A stretch of 5,648 bases of DNA from Lentzea sp. GTDB lineage: Bacteria > Actinomycetota > Actinomycetes > Mycobacteriales > Pseudonocardiaceae. The stretch is taken from contig JASLAV010000525.1 of the NCBI GenBank assembly GCA_030146905.1, positions 1-5,648 of the forward strand, in the 5' to 3' direction. The notes below the pieces were generated by a model that made no database searches, was not told where the DNA came from, and was given only the letters and a program-made list of their open reading frames with translations. This document shows, piece by piece, positions 1 through 3,982 of this stretch; the stretch's first letter is position 1; every line of letters begins with the position of its first letter. The translations under genes were made by a program, and so were the position numbers.

Positions 1-137
1 CCCCGGTCGTCGCGGCCGACCCAGCGAGCGCGGAAACCCTCGAGCACGTACGCGTGCCCCCTGCTCCACACGACGCTGCACGGCGTGGTGGGCAGCTCCG
101 CGGTCTGCAGTGGCTGGGTCTCCATGGCGGTTCTCAT
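1..137 (-). CDS. Hypothetical protein, 5' end only (edge-truncated)
   Basis: The minus-strand reading frame opens with ATG at 137 and stays open to the window edge, giving 45 complete codons. A Shine-Dalgarno sequence GGAGGG (149 to 144) lies six bases before this ATG. It decides the start over a second in-frame ATG at 125, whose protein would begin METQPLQTAE. Codon third positions are almost all G or C, as expected for a real gene in this genome. The visible protein has a short polar leader, then a segment with VVWSRGHAYVLEGFRARWVG, rich in aromatic and basic residues. I do not recognise the family. The short beta-like stretch ending in RWV loosely recalls small actinobacterial DUF proteins, but this is a guess. 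It is divergently transcribed from the ANTAR gene, with 253 bases between them. Confidence 0.6.
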   Translation of the reverse strand, partial: MRTAMETQPLQTAELPTTPCSVVWSRGHAYVLEGFRARWVGRDDR

Positions 138-151
138 CTCAGTCCCTCCGT

Positions 152-166
152 GACATCAGGGATGTC
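152..166. repeat. Inverted repeat GACATC-N3-GATGTC
   Basis: Two perfect 6-base arms are separated by AGG. The repeat lies just upstream of the Shine-Dalgarno sequence (144-149) of the minus-strand gene starting at 137. In that gene's mRNA it could fold into a small hairpin beside the ribosome site. As DNA it could be a protein-binding site. No function can be assigned from sequence. Confidence 0.5.
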
Positions 167-222
167 GTGAACCGGGGCTCCGGCGTTATCCCTGCACACG
201 AATTCTGGACGACTGTGGTTCA

Positions 223-234
223 GGACACGTGTCC
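223..234. repeat. Perfect 12-bp palindrome GGACACGTGTCC
   Basis: A perfect dyad in the divergent intergenic region between the minus-strand gene starting at 137 and the ANTAR gene at 391. Its central eight bases, ACACGTGT, recur exactly in the other divergent intergenic region (2320-2327). The symmetry and location are those of a dimeric-regulator operator. The binding protein is unknown. Confidence 0.5.
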
Positions 235-330
235 CGTTTGGGTCCTTGGCGTTAACTGGGCCGAACGGCGCGCCGAGCTGTTCGGGCCCGAAGCGCGGCG
301 GAAGACGATGTGATTGCCTGCGCAACCGTT

Positions 331-342
331 CGTCGTACGACG
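331..342. repeat. Perfect 12-bp palindrome CGTCGTACGACG
   Basis: A perfect self-complementary 12-mer centred about 54 bases upstream of the ANTAR gene start. Overlapping arms ACCGT (325-329) and ACGGT (340-344) give a second, nested inverted repeat. It would sit just upstream of the -35 region for the -10 proposed at 379-384, a normal place for an activator or repressor site. CG-rich palindromes are common in high-GC DNA, so this is only a candidate operator. Confidence 0.4.
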
Positions 343-378
343 GTGACCGCACACCGTCCTCACCAGATCGGCCGGGCT

Positions 379-384
379 TAATCT
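379..384 (+). promoter_or_regulatory. Candidate -10 (TAATCT) for a leaderless ANTAR transcript
   Basis: TAATCT fits the actinobacterial -10 pattern TANNNT. A transcription start about seven bases downstream would fall at 390-391, on the GTG that begins the ANTAR gene. No Shine-Dalgarno-like sequence precedes that GTG, which agrees with a leaderless mRNA. No convincing -35 is visible at 355-361, which is common for such promoters. This is inference from spacing. Confidence 0.4.
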
Positions 385-390
385 CATGGC

Positions 391-1056
391 GTGAACCAGG
401 TGAAATTCGGACCAGAGCTCATCTCCCGGCTGATGGACCACCTGTGCTCACAGCTGCCGGGGTGCGAGGGAGCGGGCCTCAGCGTGTGGCCGGGCGGCAG
501 GGTGCTGCGGCAGTGGGGGTCGCGGCCGACCTGGAGCGGGCGCAGCCGGACAGCGGGGGGACCGCTCGTCGAGGCCTCCCGGGACGAGCGGCAGGTGGCC
601 GGCCGCGTCGGCGGCAAGGATCTCGTGGCGGTGCCGGGCAGCTGGGGCGACAGCGGGCCGGTCGTCCTGACCGTCTACCTCTCACACGCTCCCCGCGTGG
701 AGGACCTGAAGGCCATCGAGGAGGTGGAGCCGCTCCTCGCGACTGCGGCCGCCGTCGTCGAGTTCTGCGCGGGCGAGGTGCTGCGCGCCGACGAGATGGT
801 GCGGATGGTCCAACACCGCCGCTACATCGAACAGGCGAAGGGCCTCGTCATGGGTGTGAGGTCGTGCACACCCGGCGAGGCGTTCGAACTGCTGGTGCGC
901 GCGAGCCAGCACGCCAACGTGAAGCTGCGGGACATGGCCACCGCATTGGTGCTGGTCGTGGGCGGCGCGCTGGAGGAAGGACGCGAGGAGATCGCCGCAC
1001 CGCCGGAGGTTGCTTTCGACACGGCGCGAAGACTTTGGGAGGCTCTGCACGTTTGA
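391..1056 (+). CDS. GAF-like/ANTAR domain transcription antitermination regulator
   Basis: The protein is 221 residues from GTG at 391. A second in-frame GTG at 400 is the alternative start. The C-terminal part, about residues 136-190, reads as an ANTAR domain: a three-helix bundle with the signature RRYIEQAKGLVMG, then a helix around TPGEAFELLVRASQ and a last helix from NVKLRDMATALV. ANTAR domains bind paired RNA hairpins with hexanucleotide loops and prevent transcription termination in target leaders. Residues 10-125 look like a divergent GAF-type sensory fold, with alternating strands, a Trp/Gly-rich middle and a terminal helix leading into the ANTAR domain. No haem- or metal-ligand pattern is obvious there. 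GAF-ANTAR proteins are frequent in actinobacteria. The start has no ribosome site and may be leaderless. The stop codon overlaps the -35 of the SigF-type promoter for the STAS gene downstream. The ANTAR call is strong; the GAF call is moderate; the signal and target are unknown. Confidence 0.88.
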   Translation: MNQVKFGPELISRLMDHLCSQLPGCEGAGLSVWPGGRVLRQWGSRPTWSGRSRTAGGPLVEASRDERQVAGRVGGKDLVAVPGSWGDSGPVVLTVYLSHAPRVEDLKAIEEVEPLLATAAAVVEFCAGEVLRADEMVRMVQHRRYIEQAKGLVMGVRSCTPGEAFELLVRASQHANVKLRDMATALVLVVGGALEEGREEIAAPPEVAFDTARRLWEALHV

Positions 1057-1076
1057 GCCAACCTTTGTCCGGGTAA
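1051..1076 (+). promoter_or_regulatory. SigF/SigB-type promoter GTTT-N16-GGGTAA
   Basis: GTTT (1051-1054), a 16-base spacer and GGGTAA (1071-1076) match closely the promoter pattern of SigF in mycobacteria and SigB in Streptomyces. The -35 overlaps the last codon and stop of the ANTAR gene. The expected transcription start is near 1083, giving the STAS gene at 1200 a leader of about 117 bases. A sigF gene lies in the same window, which raises the prior for this reading. Confidence 0.68.
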
Positions 1077-1081
1077 GGACG

Positions 1082-1102
1082 GCTCGACCTGTCCTGTCGA
1101 GC
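1082..1102 (+). repeat. Inverted repeat, 7-bp stem and 7-base loop
   Basis: GCTCGAC and GTCGAGC pair perfectly around the loop CTGTCCT. The repeat begins at the expected start of the SigF-type transcript, so it would form a 5'-terminal hairpin in the STAS mRNA. It could also act as a weak terminator for the ANTAR transcript, but no T-run follows. Confidence 0.45.
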
Positions 1103-1138
1103 GGTCTCTCCCGTACGGTGGGGCCGCAGCGGTTGAGC

Positions 1139-1164
1139 CAGCAGCCGCAACGGGGCCGCTGCTG
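1139..1164 (+). promoter_or_regulatory. Leader hairpin with ANTAR-like hexaloop AACGGG
   Basis: Bases 1139-1148 pair with 1155-1164, giving nine pairs and one C-C mismatch, and close a six-base loop AACGGG. The loop has A at position 1 and G at position 4, the two conserved loop bases of known ANTAR RNA targets. An outer pairing, GAGCC (1135-1139) with GGCTC (1169-1173), could extend the structure across a bulge towards the ribosome site at 1184. The established ANTAR target is two such hairpins in tandem, and I found only one here. High GC content makes chance hairpins likely. Confidence 0.3.
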
Positions 1165-1183
1165 TGGCGGCTCCCCGCGTTCC

Positions 1184-1192
1184 GAGAGGGAG
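1184..1192 (+). promoter_or_regulatory. Ribosome binding site GAGAGGGAG of the STAS gene
   Basis: This purine-rich Shine-Dalgarno sequence ends seven bases before GTG at 1200. It decides that start over the upstream in-frame GTG at 1164, which has no ribosome site and lies inside the leader hairpin. Confidence 0.7.
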
Positions 1193-1199
1193 TACATCA

Positions 1200-1562
1200 G
1201 TGACTGTGCAGGACCCGCGAGCAGAGCAGACTATCGAGCTGTCGGTCCGGCAGCCGGCGCCCGGTGTCACGGTGCTCGCCGTGTCCGGTGAGGTCGACAT
1301 GGTGTCCGCGCCCACACTGCGCGACGCTCTCGTGAACGGCCTCGGCGACGGCGGCACCTTCGTGGTCGACATGACCGGCGTGACGTTCCTCGGTTCCGCC
1401 GGGCTGGCGGTGCTGGTGGAAGCCGCACGCCTCGCCCAGAAGGCCGGTACCGCCCTCAAGGTCGTCGCGACCGCGCGTGCCGTGACGCGGCCGCTCGAGG
1501 CCACCGGACTCGGCGAGGTGCTCAGCGTGAGCGACTCCGTCGACGCCGCTCTGACCAGCTGA
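1200..1562 (+). CDS. STAS-domain anti-sigma factor antagonist (RsbV/BldG-like)
   Basis: A single-domain STAS protein of 120 residues, the usual length for RsbV, SpoIIAA and BldG relatives. In partner switching such proteins, when unphosphorylated, bind an RsbW-type kinase and free the sigma factor; phosphorylation of one serine blocks binding. The fold markers are in order: VLAVSGEVDMVSAPTLRDAL (about 25-44), the strand FVVDMTGVTFL (54-64), and the phosphosite loop GSAGL (65-69) with Ser66 at the phosphorylated position. The loop is GSAG where many relatives have DSSG or DSTG, so the acidic residue before the serine is missing. A SigF-type promoter lies 124-149 bases upstream of the start, suggesting positive feedback if the kinase partner is the SigF anti-sigma nearby. 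The gene is convergent with the kinase-STAS fusion, 24 bases away. Which kinase it serves cannot be read from sequence. Confidence 0.88.
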   Translation: MTVQDPRAEQTIELSVRQPAPGVTVLAVSGEVDMVSAPTLRDALVNGLGDGGTFVVDMTGVTFLGSAGLAVLVEAARLAQKAGTALKVVATARAVTRPLEATGLGEVLSVSDSVDAALTS

Positions 1563-1568
1563 GTTCCG

Positions 1569-1587
1569 GCCGGCTGACACGACCGGC
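1569..1587. terminator. Weak inverted repeat between convergent genes
   Basis: GCCGG and CCGGC form a 5-bp stem with a 9-base loop, filling most of the 24-base gap between the convergent STAS and kinase-STAS genes. There is no T-run on either side and the stem is short. It may help end transcription in both directions, but the support is slight. Confidence 0.2.
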
Positions 1588-2255
1588 TACCGCGTCCGGA
1601 CCACGAGGCGGTTCCCCGCCTCCCTGAGGGCCTGCGCGACGTCGGCCAGGGCTCGTTCCACGCCGCCCGTCTCCACACCCACCCCGGTGAGGTCGACGGT
1701 CAACGGCACCGTGCCGCCCCGCGCGGCCGTGGTCAGAACTCGTCGCAACGACGGACCGGCGTCCACGGGCACGTTCCCGCGCACGACCGCAACAACGCCG
1801 GAGGAGGTCTCGTGGACCCGCACGTCGCACTCGGACGGGGCACGGGTCGCGGGCACCACCGGCGACGGGGCGCGGCGCAGGCGCACGGTCGTGCCGTTCG
1901 CGCTGCGGTCTATCTCGACGGAGTCCACGCTCTCCCGCATGAGCAGGAGTCCACGTCCCCGCATCGTCAGCGCCGGAGGCGGCACGCGCCAGTGGCCGTG
2001 GTCGGTCACGTCCACCTGGACGGAACCGTCGTGGCCGAACTGGGCGAGCACCTCCACGGTGCCGCGTGCGGGGCCGGGGTAGGCGTGTTCGACGGAGTTG
2101 TTGACCGCTTCACTGACGGCGAGAACGAGATCGCTCGCCTCGTCCTCGCCGAAACCGCTCTCCTGCAGCCATTCGCGGAGTTGGTGCCTCACCGGCGCCA
2201 CCTCCTGCGCGTCAGCCGGGAAGCGGAGGTCAAGGAAGTCCTCGTGCACCAGCAC
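1587..2255 (-). CDS. Fused anti-sigma factor kinase (HATPase) and STAS-like protein
   Basis: From GTG at 2255 the protein has 222 residues in two domains. Residues 5-128 form an RsbW/SpoIIAB-type GHKL ATPase. The N-box VSEAVNNSVEHAYP has the catalytic Glu49 and Mg-ligand Asn53, the G1 box is TDHGHWR (about 84-90), and the G2 segment is RGRGLLLMRESVD (99-111). These boxes look intact, so ATP binding and kinase activity are plausible. Residues 144-222 have STAS spacing: VVAVVRGNVPVDAGPSLRRV, then LTVDLTGVGVETGG, then a last helix and strand. At the phosphosite the loop is ETGG with Thr196 in place of serine, so this domain is either phosphorylated on Thr or is a non-phosphorylated decoy. Mycobacterial Rv1364c is a larger protein with kinase and STAS domains fused. 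A second GTG at 2249 is equally possible as the start. The TTG at 2354 is unlikely because GGAAGGAG lies at 2267-2260. The gene is divergent from rsbW-sigF. Confidence 0.85.
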   Translation of the reverse strand: MLVHEDFLDLRFPADAQEVAPVRHQLREWLQESGFGEDEASDLVLAVSEAVNNSVEHAYPGPARGTVEVLAQFGHDGSVQVDVTDHGHWRVPPPALTMRGRGLLLMRESVDSVEIDRSANGTTVRLRRAPSPVVPATRAPSECDVRVHETSSGVVAVVRGNVPVDAGPSLRRVLTTAARGGTVPLTVDLTGVGVETGGVERALADVAQALREAGNRLVVRTR

Positions 2256-2259
2256 AGCG

Positions 2260-2267
2260 CTCCTTCC
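2260..2267 (-). promoter_or_regulatory. Ribosome binding site GGAAGGAG of the kinase-STAS gene
   Basis: This strong Shine-Dalgarno sequence lies four bases before GTG 2255 and ten before GTG 2249. It fits either start but excludes the far upstream TTG at 2354. A 7-base repeat, CTGGAAG, occurs here and again upstream in the leader. Confidence 0.6.
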
Positions 2268-2275
2268 AGTGATCT

Positions 2276-2294
2276 CCTTCTTGCTTCCAGAAGG
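2276..2294 (-). repeat. Leader inverted repeat next to the ribosome site
   Basis: CCTTCT and AGAAGG form a perfect 6-bp stem with a 7-base loop in the leader of the kinase-STAS mRNA, eight bases upstream of the Shine-Dalgarno sequence. The upstream arm could alternatively pair with the GAAGG of the ribosome site, so two exclusive folds are imaginable. This is weak evidence because the region is simply purine-rich. Confidence 0.3.
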
Positions 2295-2319
2295 TGATTT
2301 CCCTGGGCGTCGCGGTAAT

Positions 2320-2327
2320 ACACGTGT
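2320..2327. repeat. Palindrome ACACGTGT overlapping the rsbW promoter -35
   Basis: A perfect 8-bp dyad identical to the core of the 12-bp palindrome at 223-234. Its right half (GTGT, 2324-2327) is also the proposed -35 of the SigF-type promoter, so a bound protein would compete with or contact RNA polymerase. Confidence 0.45.
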
Positions 2328-2349
2328 GAAATGAGATCGATTCGGGTAC
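2324..2349 (+). promoter_or_regulatory. SigF/SigB-type promoter GTGT-N16-GGGTAC for rsbW-sigF
   Basis: GTGT (2324-2327), a 16-base spacer and GGGTAC (2344-2349) fit the Streptomyces SigB pattern GNNT-N14-16-GGGTAC and the mycobacterial SigF pattern except for one -35 base. The start of transcription would be near 2354-2356. In mycobacteria the usfX-sigF operon is autoregulated from a SigF promoter at this place. By analogy this one would make sigF expression self-reinforcing. Confidence 0.62.
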
Positions 2350-2353
2350 GGCA

Positions 2354-2398
2354 ATGACGTGCCGGCCTTCAGCAGAACGGACTACGAGGTGGGTGTGA
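2354..2398 (+). CDS. Possible leaderless 14-codon leader ORF coupled to rsbW
   Basis: ATG at 2354 coincides with the expected transcription start of the SigF-type promoter. It opens a 14-codon frame, MTCRPSAERTTRWV, ending in TGA at 2396-2398. The stop overlaps the GTG start of rsbW at 2395 in a 4-base GTGA overlap, the same junction type as between rsbW and sigF. This geometry would allow translational coupling. The frame is too short for coding statistics and its GC3 is lower than that of the neighbours, so it may be chance. Confidence 0.22.
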   Translation: MTCRPSAERTTRWV

Positions 2399-2793
2399 CG
2401 CAATTGTCAGGGGTCGAACTGCGGATGGCCGCGGATCCAACGCAGCTCTCGACCGTGCGTGCGGTCGCGGCGGACATCGCGATGCGGCAGGACTTCGACC
2501 TCGACTCGATCGAGGACCTGAAGCTCGCCGTCGACGAGACGTGCTCCACGTTGATCACGCTGGCGGCGCAGGACGCCGTGCTCAGCTGCCACTTCGCGGT
2601 GGACGACAGGGGTGCGGTGCACGTCTCGGCGAAGGTCGCCACGAAGTCGGCTTCCGGGCCGGACGAGAACAGCTTCGGCTGGCGCGTGCTGACGGCGCTC
2701 GTCGACTCGGTGCAGACCAGGGTCGAGGAGACCGAAGGGTCCGTGGTCCACATCGGCCTCGTGAAGTCCACGGCAGGGGCGGTGGATGCGTGA
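2395..2793 (+). CDS. rsbW: Anti-sigma factor RsbW/UsfX-like (cognate to SigF)
   Basis: A 132-residue protein from GTG 2395, which has GAGG five bases upstream. In-frame GTG codons at 2389 and 2359 are alternatives, the last giving 144 residues but leaving almost no leader after the proposed promoter. It resembles mycobacterial UsfX/RsbW in order and wording: the N-terminal strand GVELRMAADP, the helix pair DFDLDSIEDLKLAVDETC (33-50), and the C-terminal segment NSFGWRVLTALVDSVQT (92-108). Such proteins hold SigF inactive by binding it. The GHKL ATPase boxes are degraded. Glu48 is kept, but the Asn four residues later is Thr52, and no DxGxG box is seen. Mycobacterial UsfX shows a similar N-box loss, so this is a family trait rather than damage. 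Kinase activity is therefore doubtful, while sigma binding is likely. The stop overlaps the sigF start by four bases (GTGA), which implies stoichiometric coupled translation. Confidence 0.88.
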   Translation: MTQLSGVELRMAADPTQLSTVRAVAADIAMRQDFDLDSIEDLKLAVDETCSTLITLAAQDAVLSCHFAVDDRGAVHVSAKVATKSASGPDENSFGWRVLTALVDSVQTRVEETEGSVVHIGLVKSTAGAVDA

Positions 2794-3620
2794 CCGGGTC
2801 GGAAGACACGACCACGACGACGAAGCCCGACGAGAAGCCGGGCGAAGAGTCGGCCACGACGACCAAGTCGGGCGGTGACTACGACCACCTGGCCCCGCTG
2901 TTCGCGGAGCTCGCGGTCACACCCGCCGGCCCGGCGCGGGAGACGTTGCGGGACAGGCTCGTCACCGAGCACCTGCCCGTCGCCCAGCACATCGCCCGTC
3001 GTTTCGGTCACCGCGGCGAACCGCACGAGGACCTCGTGCAGGTGGCTACGGTCGGCCTGATCAACGCGGTGGACCGCTTCGACCCCGACCGCGGCAGCGA
3101 CTTCCTGTCGTTCGCGGTGCCGACGATCATGGGTGAGGTGCGGAAGTACTTCCGCGACTCCAGCTGGTCGGTGCGGATGCCCAGACGGCTCAAGGAGCTG
3201 CACCTGGCCATCAACGCGGGCACGTCACGCCTGTCGCAGTCGCTGGGCCGCGCTCCCACCCCGTCGGAGCTGGCCGAGCACCTGGGCATGTCCCGGGAGG
3301 AGATCCACGAAGGACTCGCGGCCGGGAACGCCTACCAGAGCGCCTCTCTGGACGACATGCTGATGTCGGAGGACTCCTCGATCTCGCTGGGCAGCACCAT
3401 CGGCGAGGAGGACCCCGAGATCGCGATGATCGAACAGCGCGAGGCGCTGCACCCGCTCCTGCAGAAGCTGCCGGAGCGGGAACGCAAGATCGTGATCATG
3501 AGGTTCTTCGGGAACATGACGCAGACCCAGATCGCGCAGAAGGTCGGCATCTCGCAGATGCACGTCTCACGCCTGCTGGCGAAGACGTTGCGTCAGCTGC
3601 GGGACGTGCTGGAGGAGTAG
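2790..3620 (+). CDS. sigF: RNA polymerase sigma factor SigF (SigB/SigF/SigG family)
   Basis: An alternative sigma-70 family factor of 276 residues for stress or development genes. The start is GTG 2790, overlapping the rsbW stop, with GGTGG four bases before it. Residues 1-30 are a low-complexity Thr/Lys/Glu leader (TTTTTKPDEKPGEE), probably disordered. Region 2 runs from about 55 to 127, with the core-binding DLVQVATVGLINAVDRFD and the -10-recognition stretch FLSFAVPTIMGEVRKYFRD. Region 3 starts at PRRLKELHLAI (131-141) and has the helix APTPSELAEHLGMSREE. Region 4 spans about 224-272, with the helix-turn-helix MTQTQIAQKVGISQMHVSRL (243-262) that reads the -35. All regions appear intact, and the wording closely follows mycobacterial SigF, including RRFGHRGEPHEDL. 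It is controlled by the upstream anti-sigma and probably by itself through the promoter at 2324-2349. Its last 28 bases overlap the convergent whiB3 gene. sigB is a possible name under Streptomyces usage. Confidence 0.95.
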   Translation: MTGSEDTTTTTKPDEKPGEESATTTKSGGDYDHLAPLFAELAVTPAGPARETLRDRLVTEHLPVAQHIARRFGHRGEPHEDLVQVATVGLINAVDRFDPDRGSDFLSFAVPTIMGEVRKYFRDSSWSVRMPRRLKELHLAINAGTSRLSQSLGRAPTPSELAEHLGMSREEIHEGLAAGNAYQSASLDDMLMSEDSSISLGSTIGEEDPEIAMIEQREALHPLLQKLPERERKIVIMRFFGNMTQTQIAQKVGISQMHVSRLLAKTLRQLRDVLEE

Positions 3621-3910
3621 GCGCGGACACGGCGCCGGGCCGCGTTGATGATCTGGCGCCGTTCGTCCTCCCCCATGCCGCCCCACACGCCGTACGGCTC
3701 CTGGGCCTCCAGCGCGTGGGCGCGGCACTGCGCCAGCACGGGGCAGTGCGAGCAGATCTGCTTGGCCTTTTCCTCCCGTGCCGCCCGCGCGTAGCCGCGC
3801 TCGTTGTCGGGGTGGAAGAAGACAGCGCTGTTCTGGCCGCGGCACAGCCCTGTCATCTGCCAGTCCCACACCTCGGCGACGGGTTTGGGCAAACGGGTGG
3901 TGCAGGTCAT
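3593..3910 (-). CDS. whiB3: WhiB3/WhiD-like iron-sulfur transcription factor
   Basis: A 105-residue WhiB-family (Wbl) protein. ATG 3910 has GGGAG (3920-3916) five bases upstream. Four cysteines, Cys23, Cys53, Cys56 and Cys62, in the C-x29-C-x2-C-x5-C pattern would hold a [4Fe-4S] cluster. The turn GVWGGM (74-79) follows, then a basic tail (RRQIINAARRRVRAY) for DNA contact. Wbl proteins work by binding region 4 of the principal sigma factor and sense redox or NO. The N-terminal run EVWDWQMTGLCRG, the motif FFHPDNERG and the segment HALEAQEPYGVWGG point to the WhiB3 (Mycobacterium) / WhiD (Streptomyces) subgroup rather than WhiB1 or WhiB2. The gene lies 72 bases downstream of argS but probably has its own promoter (3954-3979), which is of SigF type. 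Its last 28 bases run antisense into sigF. The family call is near certain; the subgroup is likely. Confidence 0.93.
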   Translation of the reverse strand: MTCTTRLPKPVAEVWDWQMTGLCRGQNSAVFFHPDNERGYARAAREEKAKQICSHCPVLAQCRAHALEAQEPYGVWGGMGEDERRQIINAARRRVRAYSSSTSRS

Positions 3911-3953
3911 CGCGACTCCCTGTGACTGGGGCGGTAAGAGTTGCGATCACTGC

Positions 3954-3979
3954 GTACCTCTGCTTGACCAGGGGTAAAC
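3954..3979 (-). promoter_or_regulatory. Candidate SigF-type promoter GTTT-N16-AGGTAC for whiB3
   Basis: On the minus strand GTTT (3979-3976), a 16-base spacer and AGGTAC (3959-3954) match the SigF pattern with one change (A for the first G of the -10). A start near 3947 would give whiB3 a leader of about 37 bases that contains its ribosome site. The site begins four bases after the argS stop codon and uses the same 16-base spacing as the other two SigF-type sites in the window. Confidence 0.5.
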
Positions 3980-3982
3980 CTG

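Noticed and set aside
246..1076. 276-codon plus-strand open frame
   Set aside because: It overlaps the ANTAR gene in another frame, and its product is Gly/Arg-rich low-complexity sequence typical of high-GC shadow frames.
1105..1138. Second ANTAR hairpin upstream of 1139
   Set aside because: Candidate loops ACGGTG and AGCGGT have A1 and G4, but their flanks do not pair, so no tandem hairpin is supported.
848..1678. 276-codon minus-strand open frame
   Set aside because: It runs antisense across the ANTAR and STAS genes, has Ser/Arg/Pro-rich composition and no recognisable domain.
2300..2321. GTAT-N14-GGGAAA as a SigF promoter for the kinase-STAS gene
   Set aside because: The spacer is two bases shorter than at the other sites and the -10 lacks the conserved TA, so the match is too weak to call.
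2256..2354. TTG start for the kinase-STAS gene at 2354
   Set aside because: The 33 extra residues carry no family similarity, they would cross the rsbW promoter, and a strong ribosome site lies before GTG 2255/2249.
2541..2789. Upstream extension of sigF
   Set aside because: The extra 83 residues are rsbW read in another frame. GTG 2790 with its own ribosome site and the 4-base overlap is the natural start.
2382..3203. 273-codon minus-strand open frame
   Set aside because: It is antisense to rsbW and sigF, which have clear family matches. It is a mirror of their codon bias.
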